Assembly: GCA_964435925.1 (NCBI GenBank)
Contig: CAYTBG010000061.1
Location: 1-17,647 of the forward strand
Direction of reading: 5' to 3'
Length of the DNA stretch: 17,647 bases
DNA from: SOIV01 sp964435925
Lineage (GTDB): Bacteria > Acidobacteriota > Aminicenantia > Aminicenantales > Aminicenantaceae
The notes beneath the pieces were generated by a model. It saw only the letters and a list, made by a program, of their open reading frames with translations, ran no database searches and was not told the origin of the DNA. The translations under genes were made by a program, and so were the position numbers. Below are positions 6,446-14,020 of the stretch, one piece after another; the first letter of the stretch is position 1; every line of letters begins with the position of its first letter.

Positions 6446-6849
6446 GACATCCGGAACGCACCGTGCTCTACCGTGTGCTTTTCCATTACTTTGAGCGCTT
6501 CCTGGCCGAGTATGATAGCCGTTTCGAGAGAGAGTACGGCTTCCTCCGACCCATCATCAAGGAGGGACAGCCGGAAAGGCATCCATTTATCATCATTGAG
6601 GAGAGCCTGAGGATCCCACGCCGGGGCTGGGCCGAGATGATTAGAAAAGTCTACGAGGTTAATCCCTTGCGCTGTCCCAAATGCCAGGGAGAAATGCGCA
6701 TCATCGCCTTCCTCTCAGACTGTGCGGTGGTGGACAGGATCATCAATTACCTCAAGCTGACCTTTGTGGCGGAGAGACCTCCGCTCCCTCATGTTGCCTG
6801 TCAGGAATTCTTGATGGCCGCCGAGACAGACGCCAAATATTTTTTATGA
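6424..6849 (+). pseudogene. IS91-family transposase with in-frame central deletion (141 aa)
   Basis: Residues 1-47 (MAGIYRPRHPERTVLYRVLF, HYFERFLAEY, YGFLRPIIKE) are the typical start of IS91-type transposases, ahead of their zinc-binding domain. From about residue 48 the protein jumps to the family's C-terminal part: RRGWAEMIRKVYEVNPLRCP, KCQGEM, VVDRIINYLKLTFVAERPP and ending AKYFL. A full-length relative is around 380-400 residues, so about 250 residues are gone, including the zinc-binding domain and the HUH Y2 nuclease. The frame stays open across the junction. The CPKC motif survives, so a small zinc-binding peptide could be made, but no transposition activity is possible. No clear ribosome binding site is seen. 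Confidence 0.8.
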
Positions 6850-7064
6850 TCTTCTCTTTGACCAGGCCGAAGTCCGGCTGATTTCCGGCGTTTTGTATCA
6901 TCTCTGCGACTTTTGAGGCGTTTTGGCCCACCATGAGCGGCCTCCAATTGTCCTTGACATCTTTTTTATCGTGATTTATATTTCGCCACGATGGTTGAAT
7001 GGGAAAATGAGGACTAAGATGCACCCCCCGCCAGCTCAGCTGAAAAGGAATTTCTTATTTTCCA

Positions 7065-7641
7065 TCATATCTCATTCTCTTTAAGCCAGTTCAAAATATC
7101 ATAAACCTTTTTACAATCATGGGAAAAATCTAGAAGCAATAGTCTCAATTTTTCCTTTGTCACCTCATCCGCTATAGGATGAACAGCATCATTTCTTTAG
7201 ATCCTAATTGCATCAAGTAAAGTAAATAGGCCGTTATTGCTTCCTTCATGAATGTTATAAGCAATATCTGTATTTTTAATCAAAGCATCTATGGCATCAG
7301 GAAAAGAATCTAATAAAAGTTTCATCTTTCTATACTTTAACCCCTGAGAAATTTTATCCTTCAATTCATTACCGATTTCAAAACTCTTGATTTCTTCTGA
7401 CAATAAATAAACTACCATTTCAGAAGCTGCACCTAACATAACAGCAGATGCAAATATATAATTACTGCTAAATGTATTTAAAGATTCACTAACATATTGA
7501 AGGATAACCTCATCAATACTTGGGATATAATTTTAATATATTTAAGCCACCAACATCTTCTGATATAGGTTCCTTTTTTTTAATATTCTGCACCACAAGG
7601 ATCTTGGTTATATAGATTAGAGCCAATTTGACTTCATTTAC
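7065..7641 (-). pseudogene. DUF4145-like hypothetical protein, broken by a frameshift and a nonsense codon
   Basis: The longest clean piece (7439-7197) starts MLGAASEMVVYLLSEEIKSF, preceded in frame by VSESLNTFSSNYIFASAV. It ends LLDAIRI at a TAA (7197-7199). After that stop the same frame continues RNDAVHPIADEVTKEKLRLL and LLDFSHDCKKVYDILNWLKE to TGA at 7065-7067. So a single TAA, perhaps from CAA, interrupts an otherwise continuous C-terminus. Upstream, the frame shifts near 7513-7519 and continues as PISEDVGGLNILKLYPKY and earlier residues back to about 7641. The 'AVMLGAASE ... RNxAVHP' pattern is that of small helical DUF4145-type proteins of unknown role. No intact start was found. Sequencing error at the two lesions is a possible alternative. 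Confidence 0.65.
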
Positions 7642-7811
7642 TTATGGTGATATTTCTTTTTTTTAGGTATAAAAGGTGAAGTAGATAGACTTAAAAAAAT
7701 GGGCATTCAATCATGATGCTGGAATGGCTGTTAGATAATGGTTATTATTAAATATGCCCTCAGCAAAAATCACCATTATGCCCTAAATAAAATAAAAAAG
7801 GAGGCAAAAAA

Positions 7812-9113
7812 ATGAAAAAGTTTTTTGGGATTTTGCTTATTGGATTAATGATCCTTATAGGCGGAAATGCTTACGCAGTGAAGAAAATAAAGAAAAACAA
7901 AGCTTATTATGAAAAGCGATATGTTGATCCAGTTATAAAGGAAATGATGGATAGGGACAAAAAGCTCCTTGAGGAAGAACAAAAGAAAACAGAAGAAATA
8001 AATAAAACCTACAGTAAGATAAAAAAGGAGAAAAGAGAAAGCAGGAAAGTTCTTGGGTTTAGTTTTGATGGGATAAAAAAACCTTCTTCTCCCCAGGAAT
8101 TTAAACAGGTTTTTTACTTTCCTCCAGTTGCTCAATATCTTACAGGAACCTGCTGGGATTTTTCCACCACTTCTTTCTTTGAGTCCGAAGTTTTTAGGCT
8201 TACTGGAAAGAAAATTAAGCTTTCAGAGATGTGGACTGTTTATTATGAATATGTAGAGAAGGCAACAAATTTTGTAAAAGAGAGAGGACATTCTGAGTTT
8301 GGTCAGGGTTCCGAATCGGATGCTGTCCCCAGCATATGGGAAAAATACGGTGTAGTTCCGCTCTCCGAATATAGCGGAGTCCTGGCCAAGGGTGGCAGAT
8401 ATGACCACAACCTTATGTTCAGGGAAATGAGGGATTATCTTAATTTCTGCAAAGAAAAGAACTACTGGGATGAGAAGGTGATTATTTCTCAGATAAGGCT
8501 CATCCTTGATAAATACATGGGAAGTCCTCCTGAGAAATTCCAGTATAATGGCAAAATATACAGCCCAATGCAGTTCCTTAAGGAAGTTTTGGGACTTAAC
8601 CTTGATAATTATGTAAGCTTCATGTCAACCCTTTCCCAGCCTTTCTACGAGAAAGGTTTATTTGATGTTCCTGACAACTGGAGAAGGAGCAAAGACTATT
8701 ACAATGTCCCACTTGATGATTTCTACCGCATAATAAAATATGCCATAACCCACGGTTATAGTGTAGCTACAGGCGGAGATGTAAGTGAACCTGGATATAA
8801 TGGAAAGGAAGATGCAGCGATAATTTCAACCTTTGATATCCCACCCCAATACATAAATCAGAGCTCTAGGGAATATAGGATTTACAACCATTCCACAACG
8901 GATGACCACGGTATTCATCTTGTCGGCTATAAGCATATAGGAGACTGGGATTGGTTCCTCATAAAAGATTCTGCCAGAAGCTCAAGATGGGGTAAATTTA
9001 AGGGATATTATTTCTACAGGGAAGATTATATCGAGCTCAAGATGCTTACTTCCCTTGTGCCTAAGGATGCTGCAGGTGAGATTTTGGCAAAATTCAAATC
9101 CGAGAATAAATAG
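7812..9113 (+). CDS. Secreted papain-like C1 peptidase (aminopeptidase C/bleomycin hydrolase family) with altered catalytic Asn
   Basis: The protein has 433 residues and a Sec signal peptide (KKFFGILLIGLMILIGG, likely cut after Ala22), so it is exported to the periplasm or beyond. A charged, coiled-coil-prone linker (about 24-80, rich in Lys/Glu) precedes the C1 domain. The oxyanion Gln108 and nucleophile Cys114 lie in QYLTGTCWDFS with papain-like spacing. LSEMWTVYYEYVEKATNFVK (137-156), NYVSFMS and VPLDDFYRIIKYAI match exported aminopeptidase C-like proteins. The catalytic His is His366 in DDHGIHLVGY. The usual Asn-Ser-Trp-Gly segment is KDSARSS here, putting Asp386 in place of the catalytic Asn. 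The protein is long and complete. A strong AAGGAGG sits 7 bases before ATG 7812. It is an intact monocistronic gene between two IS91-like left ends. Peptidase activity is likely but not certain. Confidence 0.85.
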   Translation: MKKFFGILLIGLMILIGGNAYAVKKIKKNKAYYEKRYVDPVIKEMMDRDKKLLEEEQKKTEEINKTYSKIKKEKRESRKVLGFSFDGIKKPSSPQEFKQVFYFPPVAQYLTGTCWDFSTTSFFESEVFRLTGKKIKLSEMWTVYYEYVEKATNFVKERGHSEFGQGSESDAVPSIWEKYGVVPLSEYSGVLAKGGRYDHNLMFREMRDYLNFCKEKNYWDEKVIISQIRLILDKYMGSPPEKFQYNGKIYSPMQFLKEVLGLNLDNYVSFMSTLSQPFYEKGLFDVPDNWRRSKDYYNVPLDDFYRIIKYAITHGYSVATGGDVSEPGYNGKEDAAIISTFDIPPQYINQSSREYRIYNHSTTDDHGIHLVGYKHIGDWDWFLIKDSARSSRWGKFKGYYFYREDYIELKMLTSLVPKDAAGEILAKFKSENK

Positions 9114-9474
9114 TTCAGATTAACACAAAGTATTGAAGTTTTCGGTTAGGATCAGCCTTCTGCCTCTGGTAGCATTCAGCTGCTCGATGGTTCATTTTGG
9201 TCCTATAATTACAGTGGTTATGCTTGCTTTTGTTTTTGCACTTTCAGTCTTTTTTATTTGGTTTTATCAAAGAAAATAGAGCGAACTGGAAGCCAAGGGC
9301 CCTAAAGCCCTGGGTTACCTGGATTGAAAAAGACAGCTTAGCGAAGTAGCGCTTCAATAGGAAAAGACGGTCAGCATTAATAGATTTTCTCACGAGGGGA
9401 AATTAAGTTTCTGAGTCACCCTTTGCTCTTTCAGGTCGCTATTTTTTCCATCATTTTTCAGCTTTGAGTTGACA
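9114..9474. other. Gap without a supported gene
   Basis: A 30-codon open stretch at 9187-9279 (+) would encode one hydrophobic helix (MVHFGPIITVVMLAFVFALS...). It has no convincing ribosome binding site or known relative and may be part of an older decayed gene, since the frame stays open back to about 9145. The remaining bases look like noncoding or degenerate DNA. Confidence 0.4.
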
Positions 9475-9601
9475 TCAAATTTTCAGTTTGCCTCCTGCTG
9501 CCCACCCGCTGTAGATGTCATACGGGGCGCCTACCCGGAAGTGGAAATAATCGCCCGGATATTTAGATAGCGCGCTGTGGTGTCCCGTAAAGATCAGAAT
9601 A
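9475..9601 (-). pseudogene. Unidentified C-terminal coding remnant cut by the IS91-like end
   Basis: Between the IS91-like repeat and a stop codon at 9475 the minus strand reads LIFTGHHSALSKYPGDYFHF, then RVGAPYDIYSGWAAGGKLKI. The residue mix (aromatic, Gly, Pro) is that of real protein, but I do not recognise the family. The frame runs on into the mobile repeat, so any start codon there is not native. Confidence 0.3.
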
Positions 9602-9843
9602 TACATTTCACAGAAGAGAGGATGTATTTTGCTGAACCCGATTTTTTTAAAATATTCGATATAGAATGTATTCAATACCACCCTGCCTCTTTGTAAGCGT
9701 CAACGGAAGTTTACGGTTCTGAGCTGCAAGCGGCAGAGCTTTTTCTGCTAACTCCTTTCATCTCAGCAATTATCCCCTTCCTTCGGGGATTGGCCCGTTT
9801 TTTGATGGATAGCTCATTGCTATGGCAGGAATCTATCGCCCCC
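9602..9843 (+). repeat. 242-bp IS91-like left end, copy 2
   Basis: It is in the same orientation as copy 1, 3398 bases downstream. The element stops a few codons into the transposase frame and is directly joined to the interior of an IS1380-type transposase on the minus strand. No right end follows. Confidence 0.95.
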
Positions 9844-9845
9844 CG

Positions 9846-10078
9846 GACAGCCGGCTGTATACAGATTGGCGCAGCAGGTTGGTCATATCATGCTGAATAT
9901 TGCGCCCGATTCGTTTATCGCTCATTACAGTAGAAGCTGAATTAAATAATCCTAAGGCATCATCAAGCTCCCGGTAGGCAAGAAGCCCTCCATCAGATGT
10001 CAATCTTGCACCATGAAATTCAAGCTTGATTTTTTTGCTAAAACGAATATTTAATCTTTCACCATTTGCATGCTTCAT
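9846..10078 (-). pseudogene. IS1380-family transposase N-terminal fragment
   Basis: From ATG 10078 the minus strand reads MKHANGERLNIRFSKKIKLE, FHGARLTSDGGLLAYRELDD, ALGL and GRNIQHDMTNLLRQSVYSRL, then SG. This is the recognisable N-terminus of IS1380-type (DDE) transposases. About 77 of an expected 400-plus residues remain. The sequence is cut at about 9846 by the IS91-like left end, giving a short chimeric ORF that stops at 9833. The upstream A/T-rich region (10079-10200) is probably the IS leader. No matching inverted repeat pair can be found because the other end is missing. Confidence 0.82.
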
Positions 10079-10234
10079 TTTTTGTGTTCTGATTAACCTC
10101 TATCTTATTATATAATAACAACATAGGGTGATTTTGTTAAGTGATTTTTGTATTTAATATGGGGAATATGGGTTAATTACTCTTACATAGCAAAATTATA
10201 AAAGTTTGAAAGGTCTGACCGCATCAATACCCCA

Positions 10235-10495
10235 TCAATAAATGAAAATTGGGATTGTCTTTTTTATTAGAACCGTGTAGTTTTTAATATTCGTAATTAA
10301 ATAGAAGCTCCCTGTTTCTACGACAGGCAAATAGTTCTTTTTAAATTCCTCGGATAAATTGTAATATTCTTCCTTTCTTATATAGCCGTAGTTGCTGCCT
10401 TCGGTTAAGGATAAACCAAATGAATCCTCTGTATCGTATTTATTGATTGGCCTGTCGACGTAAAAGGCAAAGTCGGCGACTGACCCCGCAAGGAA
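10235..10495 (-). pseudogene. C-terminal fragment of a probable ArnT/PMT-like glycosyltransferase, copy 2
   Basis: The minus-strand frame reads SVADFAFYVDRPINKYDTED, SFGLSLTEGSNYGYIRKEEY, YNLSEEFKKNYLPVVETG and FYLITNIKNY. It ends at TGA 10235-10237. The 'FAFYxxRPI ... REEDYxxL' layout resembles the periplasmic C-terminal domain of GT39/GT83 glycosyltransferases; I would call this family tentatively. The membrane part is absent. GGTCTGACC (10211-10219) lies beyond the 3' end, and a GACTGACCCCGC variant (10478-10489) lies at the 5' end, like the tag next to copy 1. Confidence 0.5.
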
Positions 10496-10606
10496 CTATA
10501 TACAAGGCACTAACCGTGTTATAATATAAAACTGCCCTTAAATTTATATTTTTGGCAAATAAATATCATCAGGTCTCATTTTTTGCCGAGTAATTAGAAC
10601 GTAATC

Positions 10607-13600
10607 ATGAAGTCACATAAAAAGCTTAGATTACTCGTCATTCTTTTCGTTATAGTCCTTTTTTTGGCAGGATCAGGGGTGGTCATCAAAAATATTCTCC
10701 TCAACCGGATAACGAAAAAAGTACAATCAAGCTTTGAATACTCCCACCTTTACGTGTCTGTTTTCCCTCCTGTTCTCATTTTAGAAAATGTGAGAGCGCG
10801 CGCTCCTTCGCCCCTTTTTTCTGCAAAAAAAATTGCCGTAAGAATCTCTTATGGATCGTTGTTAACCAGAGAAAGACCCTTCAATGTTACTATCGAACGC
10901 CCGGTCTTAAGACTCAATGGTACCTCTGCCGAAAAAGAGAAGGAAAAGAGAGAATTAAGCTTTTCTCTTCCGTTTTCGGTAGAAGCAGGATCGATAAAGG
11001 AAGGGGAGTTCTATTTTCGGGGAAAAGAAGTGAGTTTTCAGTCCAGGAATATTAATGCCCGTTTTTCCCAGAAAAAAGGTGATCTTTCTTTTCAAGCAGA
11101 AGCAGAGCAGAATATCTTATCACTGGACCCAACCCTGCCGCAGGTAGAGGGAAAAGTGAGTCTTTCTGTCAATAGACGCGGCCAAGAGATCGTCATAAAA
11201 AGAATTGAAATCGATGGTTCTGATTTTGACTTTAAAGCCGCAGGGAGCTTGCTCAGTCCGCTAAACCCTGATTTGCGCCTGGAAACTTCTTTGAAAGCAA
11301 AAGCTTCATTTGTTGTCGATTTTCTTCATCTTCCTTTTGATTGGGAGGGGGAAGTTGAAGGAACAGGAATTCTTACCAGAAGCAGAGAAGGAATTGCTTT
11401 TAAAGGGAATTTTTCGAGCGAGAGTCTTGTCTTGAACAGAGTCTTCCTGGGAAAAGTTAACGGAGAAATCGATTTTAACGAAAAAGCCGGCAAAACTGTA
11501 GAGTTTAATATCCAGAAGAAATCAATGCCGCCTGAATTTGTAAGAATTCATCTGGAAGAAGATAGAATTGCGGGAGAAGCTGAAGGAGTTCATCTGGATC
11601 CTATAATTAATTACTTTTCCCTGCCGTGGCCCGTAAAGTCTCCTGCCTGGGGAAGTTTCACGATTGAAAACGAGAAAATTCAAGCGGTTGCAGAATTCAG
11701 GGAAGAGGATTTCGAAGTCGAGTCTGGTCGATTTCCTTTTGACGGCCGGATCATATTCAACTGGGACGGGAAGAATGAGTTTACATTTTCTTCTCAAGAT
11801 GTTTCCTCAAGTTTTGGCCAGATGAGCGTTGAAGGAAAGGCAAAAGTTGGGAAGGAGCTGGACATAACCATTCAAGGCGAGATCAAGGATGTAAAGCAGG
11901 CTCGACAGTTTACATCTGTGATACTTTCACAAAATTTCGACTTTCCCGAGATAAGAGGGAAAGGCAAGAGCAATATTCATATCTTTGGCGATTATGATCT
12001 CCCTCAGATTAAGGCGGATTTCGCTTTTACCACTGGAGGCTATGATAGATTTGATGTGGATTCGATCGAAGGTGAAGTCGAGCTAATAAGGGATGAGTTT
12101 TTTGGGAGATTCAGGATAGATGATCCTTTCATGAAAGGGAAAATTAGCCTCTTTTCGAGCCCAGAGGGGCTGAAAGTTGATATTCAACTTGATCGAGGTC
12201 TTATTGAAAGAATTTTCCCGGGTTTTGACATTGATTTTCCTCTCCGAGGAGAAGCATCAGGAAATTTTGAGGTAAAACTGAAAAATGAGGATATTCAGCT
12301 TAAAAGCACCTTTTCCAGTTCATCGATGAAATTTGCAGACATGAACCTGAGAGACATAAGTGGAAAACTGGAATGGCAGGGTGATGCCCTTTCTTTCTCC
12401 GACCTTCAATTCCATTTACATGGGGGCGTTGTAAAAGGAAATGCCAGTGTAGACCTTCGAGCTGAAGATTTCGACATCGATATCCGTGGAGAGGATATCG
12501 ACCTATCTTCCCTTTATGCAGACGTCAAGGGGAACCTGGGATTCAGCCTTAAGGGAAAAGGCGTCCTTGGCCGGGACTTGGCCCTGGGCAATTTTGAAAT
12601 TAAGGATTTGCACTATATTCATCTTCAGAAAACCGGAGCAAGGGGACAGGCGAAACTTGGCTACTCGGAAGGAAGGCTTGGTTTGGAGTTAAACGGAAAT
12701 TTCCTTCCAGGTAAAAATGAGTTTAATATTTCACTCGCTCTCCCTATCTCTGCTGGTGATGAAATGTTTTCTGTCGATATAAGAGGAAGTGTCACCAATC
12801 TCGATCTCCTCCTTCCATGGAAAGGGGCTAAGGGGCGCGTTAATTATCTGGGCGAAGTTAGAGGCGGAAAAGGCTCTCCTCAGATTAAAGGAGCTATTGA
12901 TTTTCAAGGGTCGGTTTTTCCGCTGGAGCGGTTTGCCCATGCTTTGAGAGATTATTCGGGGTTGATGTTTGTTGAAAACAACAAGCTTTCTTTTCGCTCC
13001 CTTCAGGCCAAATTAGGCGGAGGTGATGTTCAGGGAAATGGTGAGTTGGAGTTTGGAAACGGCAGGATTGAGAATATTGACCTTAAAATAGAGGGAAAAA
13101 ATTTGCTTCTCTCTCCCTTAGAGAGGACCAGAGCCTTAACTGATGGCTCTTTGAATCTGATAAAGGATTCTAATCGCTTTGTATTGGAAGGAGATTTGTT
13201 AGCTCACAAGCTTTTCTGGAGGCGTGAAGTTGATGAAGAATTTACTTTTTATTCCAGCCCTTATTATCAGCCTCGAGAAGAGCCAGGCTTTTTTGATGAC
13301 CTTACTCTGAACGTTAGACTGAGAGCAGATGATAATGCGTGGATGGAGAACTCTCTGGGCACTGCAAGGGGCAGGTTTGATTTGACCATAACCGGAAATG
13401 TAGTGACTCCAGTGGTGGTTGGCGATATCGAAGCAATAGATGGGGAAGTCTATTTTCAGGATAGAAAATTTAGAATACTAAGCGGACGCTTGAGTTTTAT
13501 CAACCCTGCGGCCATTGAACCCTATTTAAGCTTTAAAGGAGAAACATACGTCAAAGATTATAGAGTGACTTTTTCTCTTGATGGTCCGGTAAACCGTCTC

Positions 13601-14020
13601 ACTCCAGAATTGAGCTCTTCGCCCCCGTTACCGCCAGAAGATGTCCTGGCTCTTCTTGCCTTAGGAGAGTCTTTCAAGCGCACTTATTCTTATGATACAA
13701 GCACACTGCTAACTACTTATTCTCTCGTGTCTTTTCAGCTTTCAGAAGAAGCAAAGAAGCGCGCTGAGGGCCTTTTCGTCATTGATCGCTTCAGAATCGA
13801 TCCTTTTATCATGGGTTCGTCCCCTGAGATGGCAGCTCGTTTGACTGTAGGGAAAAAAATATCGAAAAACTTTTTTATTCTTTATTCTGCCAATCTTAAG
13901 ACTCAAAGGGAGGAGATTGCGCGGTTAGAATGGGAACTGACGAATGATCTCTCTATTGTCGGAATCCGTAACGAAGAGGGTCGGATTAGCATTGATGTTA
14001 AAATTCATAAGAGATTTTAG
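10607..14020 (+). CDS. tamB: TamB-like translocation and assembly protein (DUF490)
   Basis: The protein has 1137 residues. A single N-terminal membrane anchor (about 7-28: LRLLVILFVIVLFLAGSGVV) holds a very long periplasmic beta-rich body made of repeating short strands. This is the groove-like TamB/AsmA-superfamily architecture that spans the periplasm. In relatives it supports outer-membrane protein insertion and/or lipid transport. The C-terminal DUF490 domain (from about 820) includes VVVGDIEAIDGEVYFQDRKF and the diagnostic LSSSPPLPPEDVLALLALG (1002-1020). Length is near the 1100-1500 typical of the family. No strong Shine-Dalgarno precedes ATG 10607. A TATAAT lies at 10520-10525 without a good -35. 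The next gene, an Omp85 protein, overlaps its 3' end, the same partnership as TamA-TamB. Confidence 0.9.
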   Translation: MKSHKKLRLLVILFVIVLFLAGSGVVIKNILLNRITKKVQSSFEYSHLYVSVFPPVLILENVRARAPSPLFSAKKIAVRISYGSLLTRERPFNVTIERPVLRLNGTSAEKEKEKRELSFSLPFSVEAGSIKEGEFYFRGKEVSFQSRNINARFSQKKGDLSFQAEAEQNILSLDPTLPQVEGKVSLSVNRRGQEIVIKRIEIDGSDFDFKAAGSLLSPLNPDLRLETSLKAKASFVVDFLHLPFDWEGEVEGTGILTRSREGIAFKGNFSSESLVLNRVFLGKVNGEIDFNEKAGKTVEFNIQKKSMPPEFVRIHLEEDRIAGEAEGVHLDPIINYFSLPWPVKSPAWGSFTIENEKIQAVAEFREEDFEVESGRFPFDGRIIFNWDGKNEFTFSSQDVSSSFGQMSVEGKAKVGKELDITIQGEIKDVKQARQFTSVILSQNFDFPEIRGKGKSNIHIFGDYDLPQIKADFAFTTGGYDRFDVDSIEGEVELIRDEFFGRFRIDDPFMKGKISLFSSPEGLKVDIQLDRGLIERIFPGFDIDFPLRGEASGNFEVKLKNEDIQLKSTFSSSSMKFADMNLRDISGKLEWQGDALSFSDLQFHLHGGVVKGNASVDLRAEDFDIDIRGEDIDLSSLYADVKGNLGFSLKGKGVLGRDLALGNFEIKDLHYIHLQKTGARGQAKLGYSEGRLGLELNGNFLPGKNEFNISLALPISAGDEMFSVDIRGSVTNLDLLLPWKGAKGRVNYLGEVRGGKGSPQIKGAIDFQGSVFPLERFAHALRDYSGLMFVENNKLSFRSLQAKLGGGDVQGNGELEFGNGRIENIDLKIEGKNLLLSPLERTRALTDGSLNLIKDSNRFVLEGDLLAHKLFWRREVDEEFTFYSSPYYQPREEPGFFDDLTLNVRLRADDNAWMENSLGTARGRFDLTITGNVVTPVVVGDIEAIDGEVYFQDRKFRILSGRLSFINPAAIEPYLSFKGETYVKDYRVTFSLDGPVNRLTPELSSSPPLPPEDVLALLALGESFKRTYSYDTSTLLTTYSLVSFQLSEEAKKRAEGLFVIDRFRIDPFIMGSSPEMAARLTVGKKISKNFFILYSANLKTQREEIARLEWELTNDLSIVGIRNEEGRISIDVKIHKRF

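Larger units (their letters stand above)
6204..7020 (+). mobile_element. Internally deleted IS91-like element
   Basis: It consists of a 220-base left end, a shrunken transposase reading frame (6424-6849) and a noncoding tail. The left boundary is set by the repeat shared with 9602. The right boundary is uncertain, placed near the GATGCACCCCCC stretch. The left end has an ATCCCC/GGGGAT hairpin at 6374-6392 followed by a T-run. The tail has an ATCGTG/CACGAT hairpin at 6968-6992. IS91 elements move by rolling-circle transposition from terminal hairpins. With no nuclease domain left, this copy cannot move itself but might be mobilised in trans. Confidence 0.6.

Noticed and set aside
6681..7024. 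Alternative-frame ORFs over and after the deleted IS91 transposase
   Set aside because: These overlap the recognisable transposase C-terminus in wrong frames or run through the element tail; no protein family is visible.
9833..10078. Treating the 81-codon IS1380-like ORF as a small intact gene
   Set aside because: The sequence is the N-terminus of a much larger transposase and its stop codon lies in the IS91-like repeat, so it is a truncated chimera.
13944..13994. Upstream start for the Omp85 gene at 13944
   Set aside because: It adds 17 residues encoded entirely within tamB ahead of an otherwise normal signal peptide; the start at 13995 is more natural.
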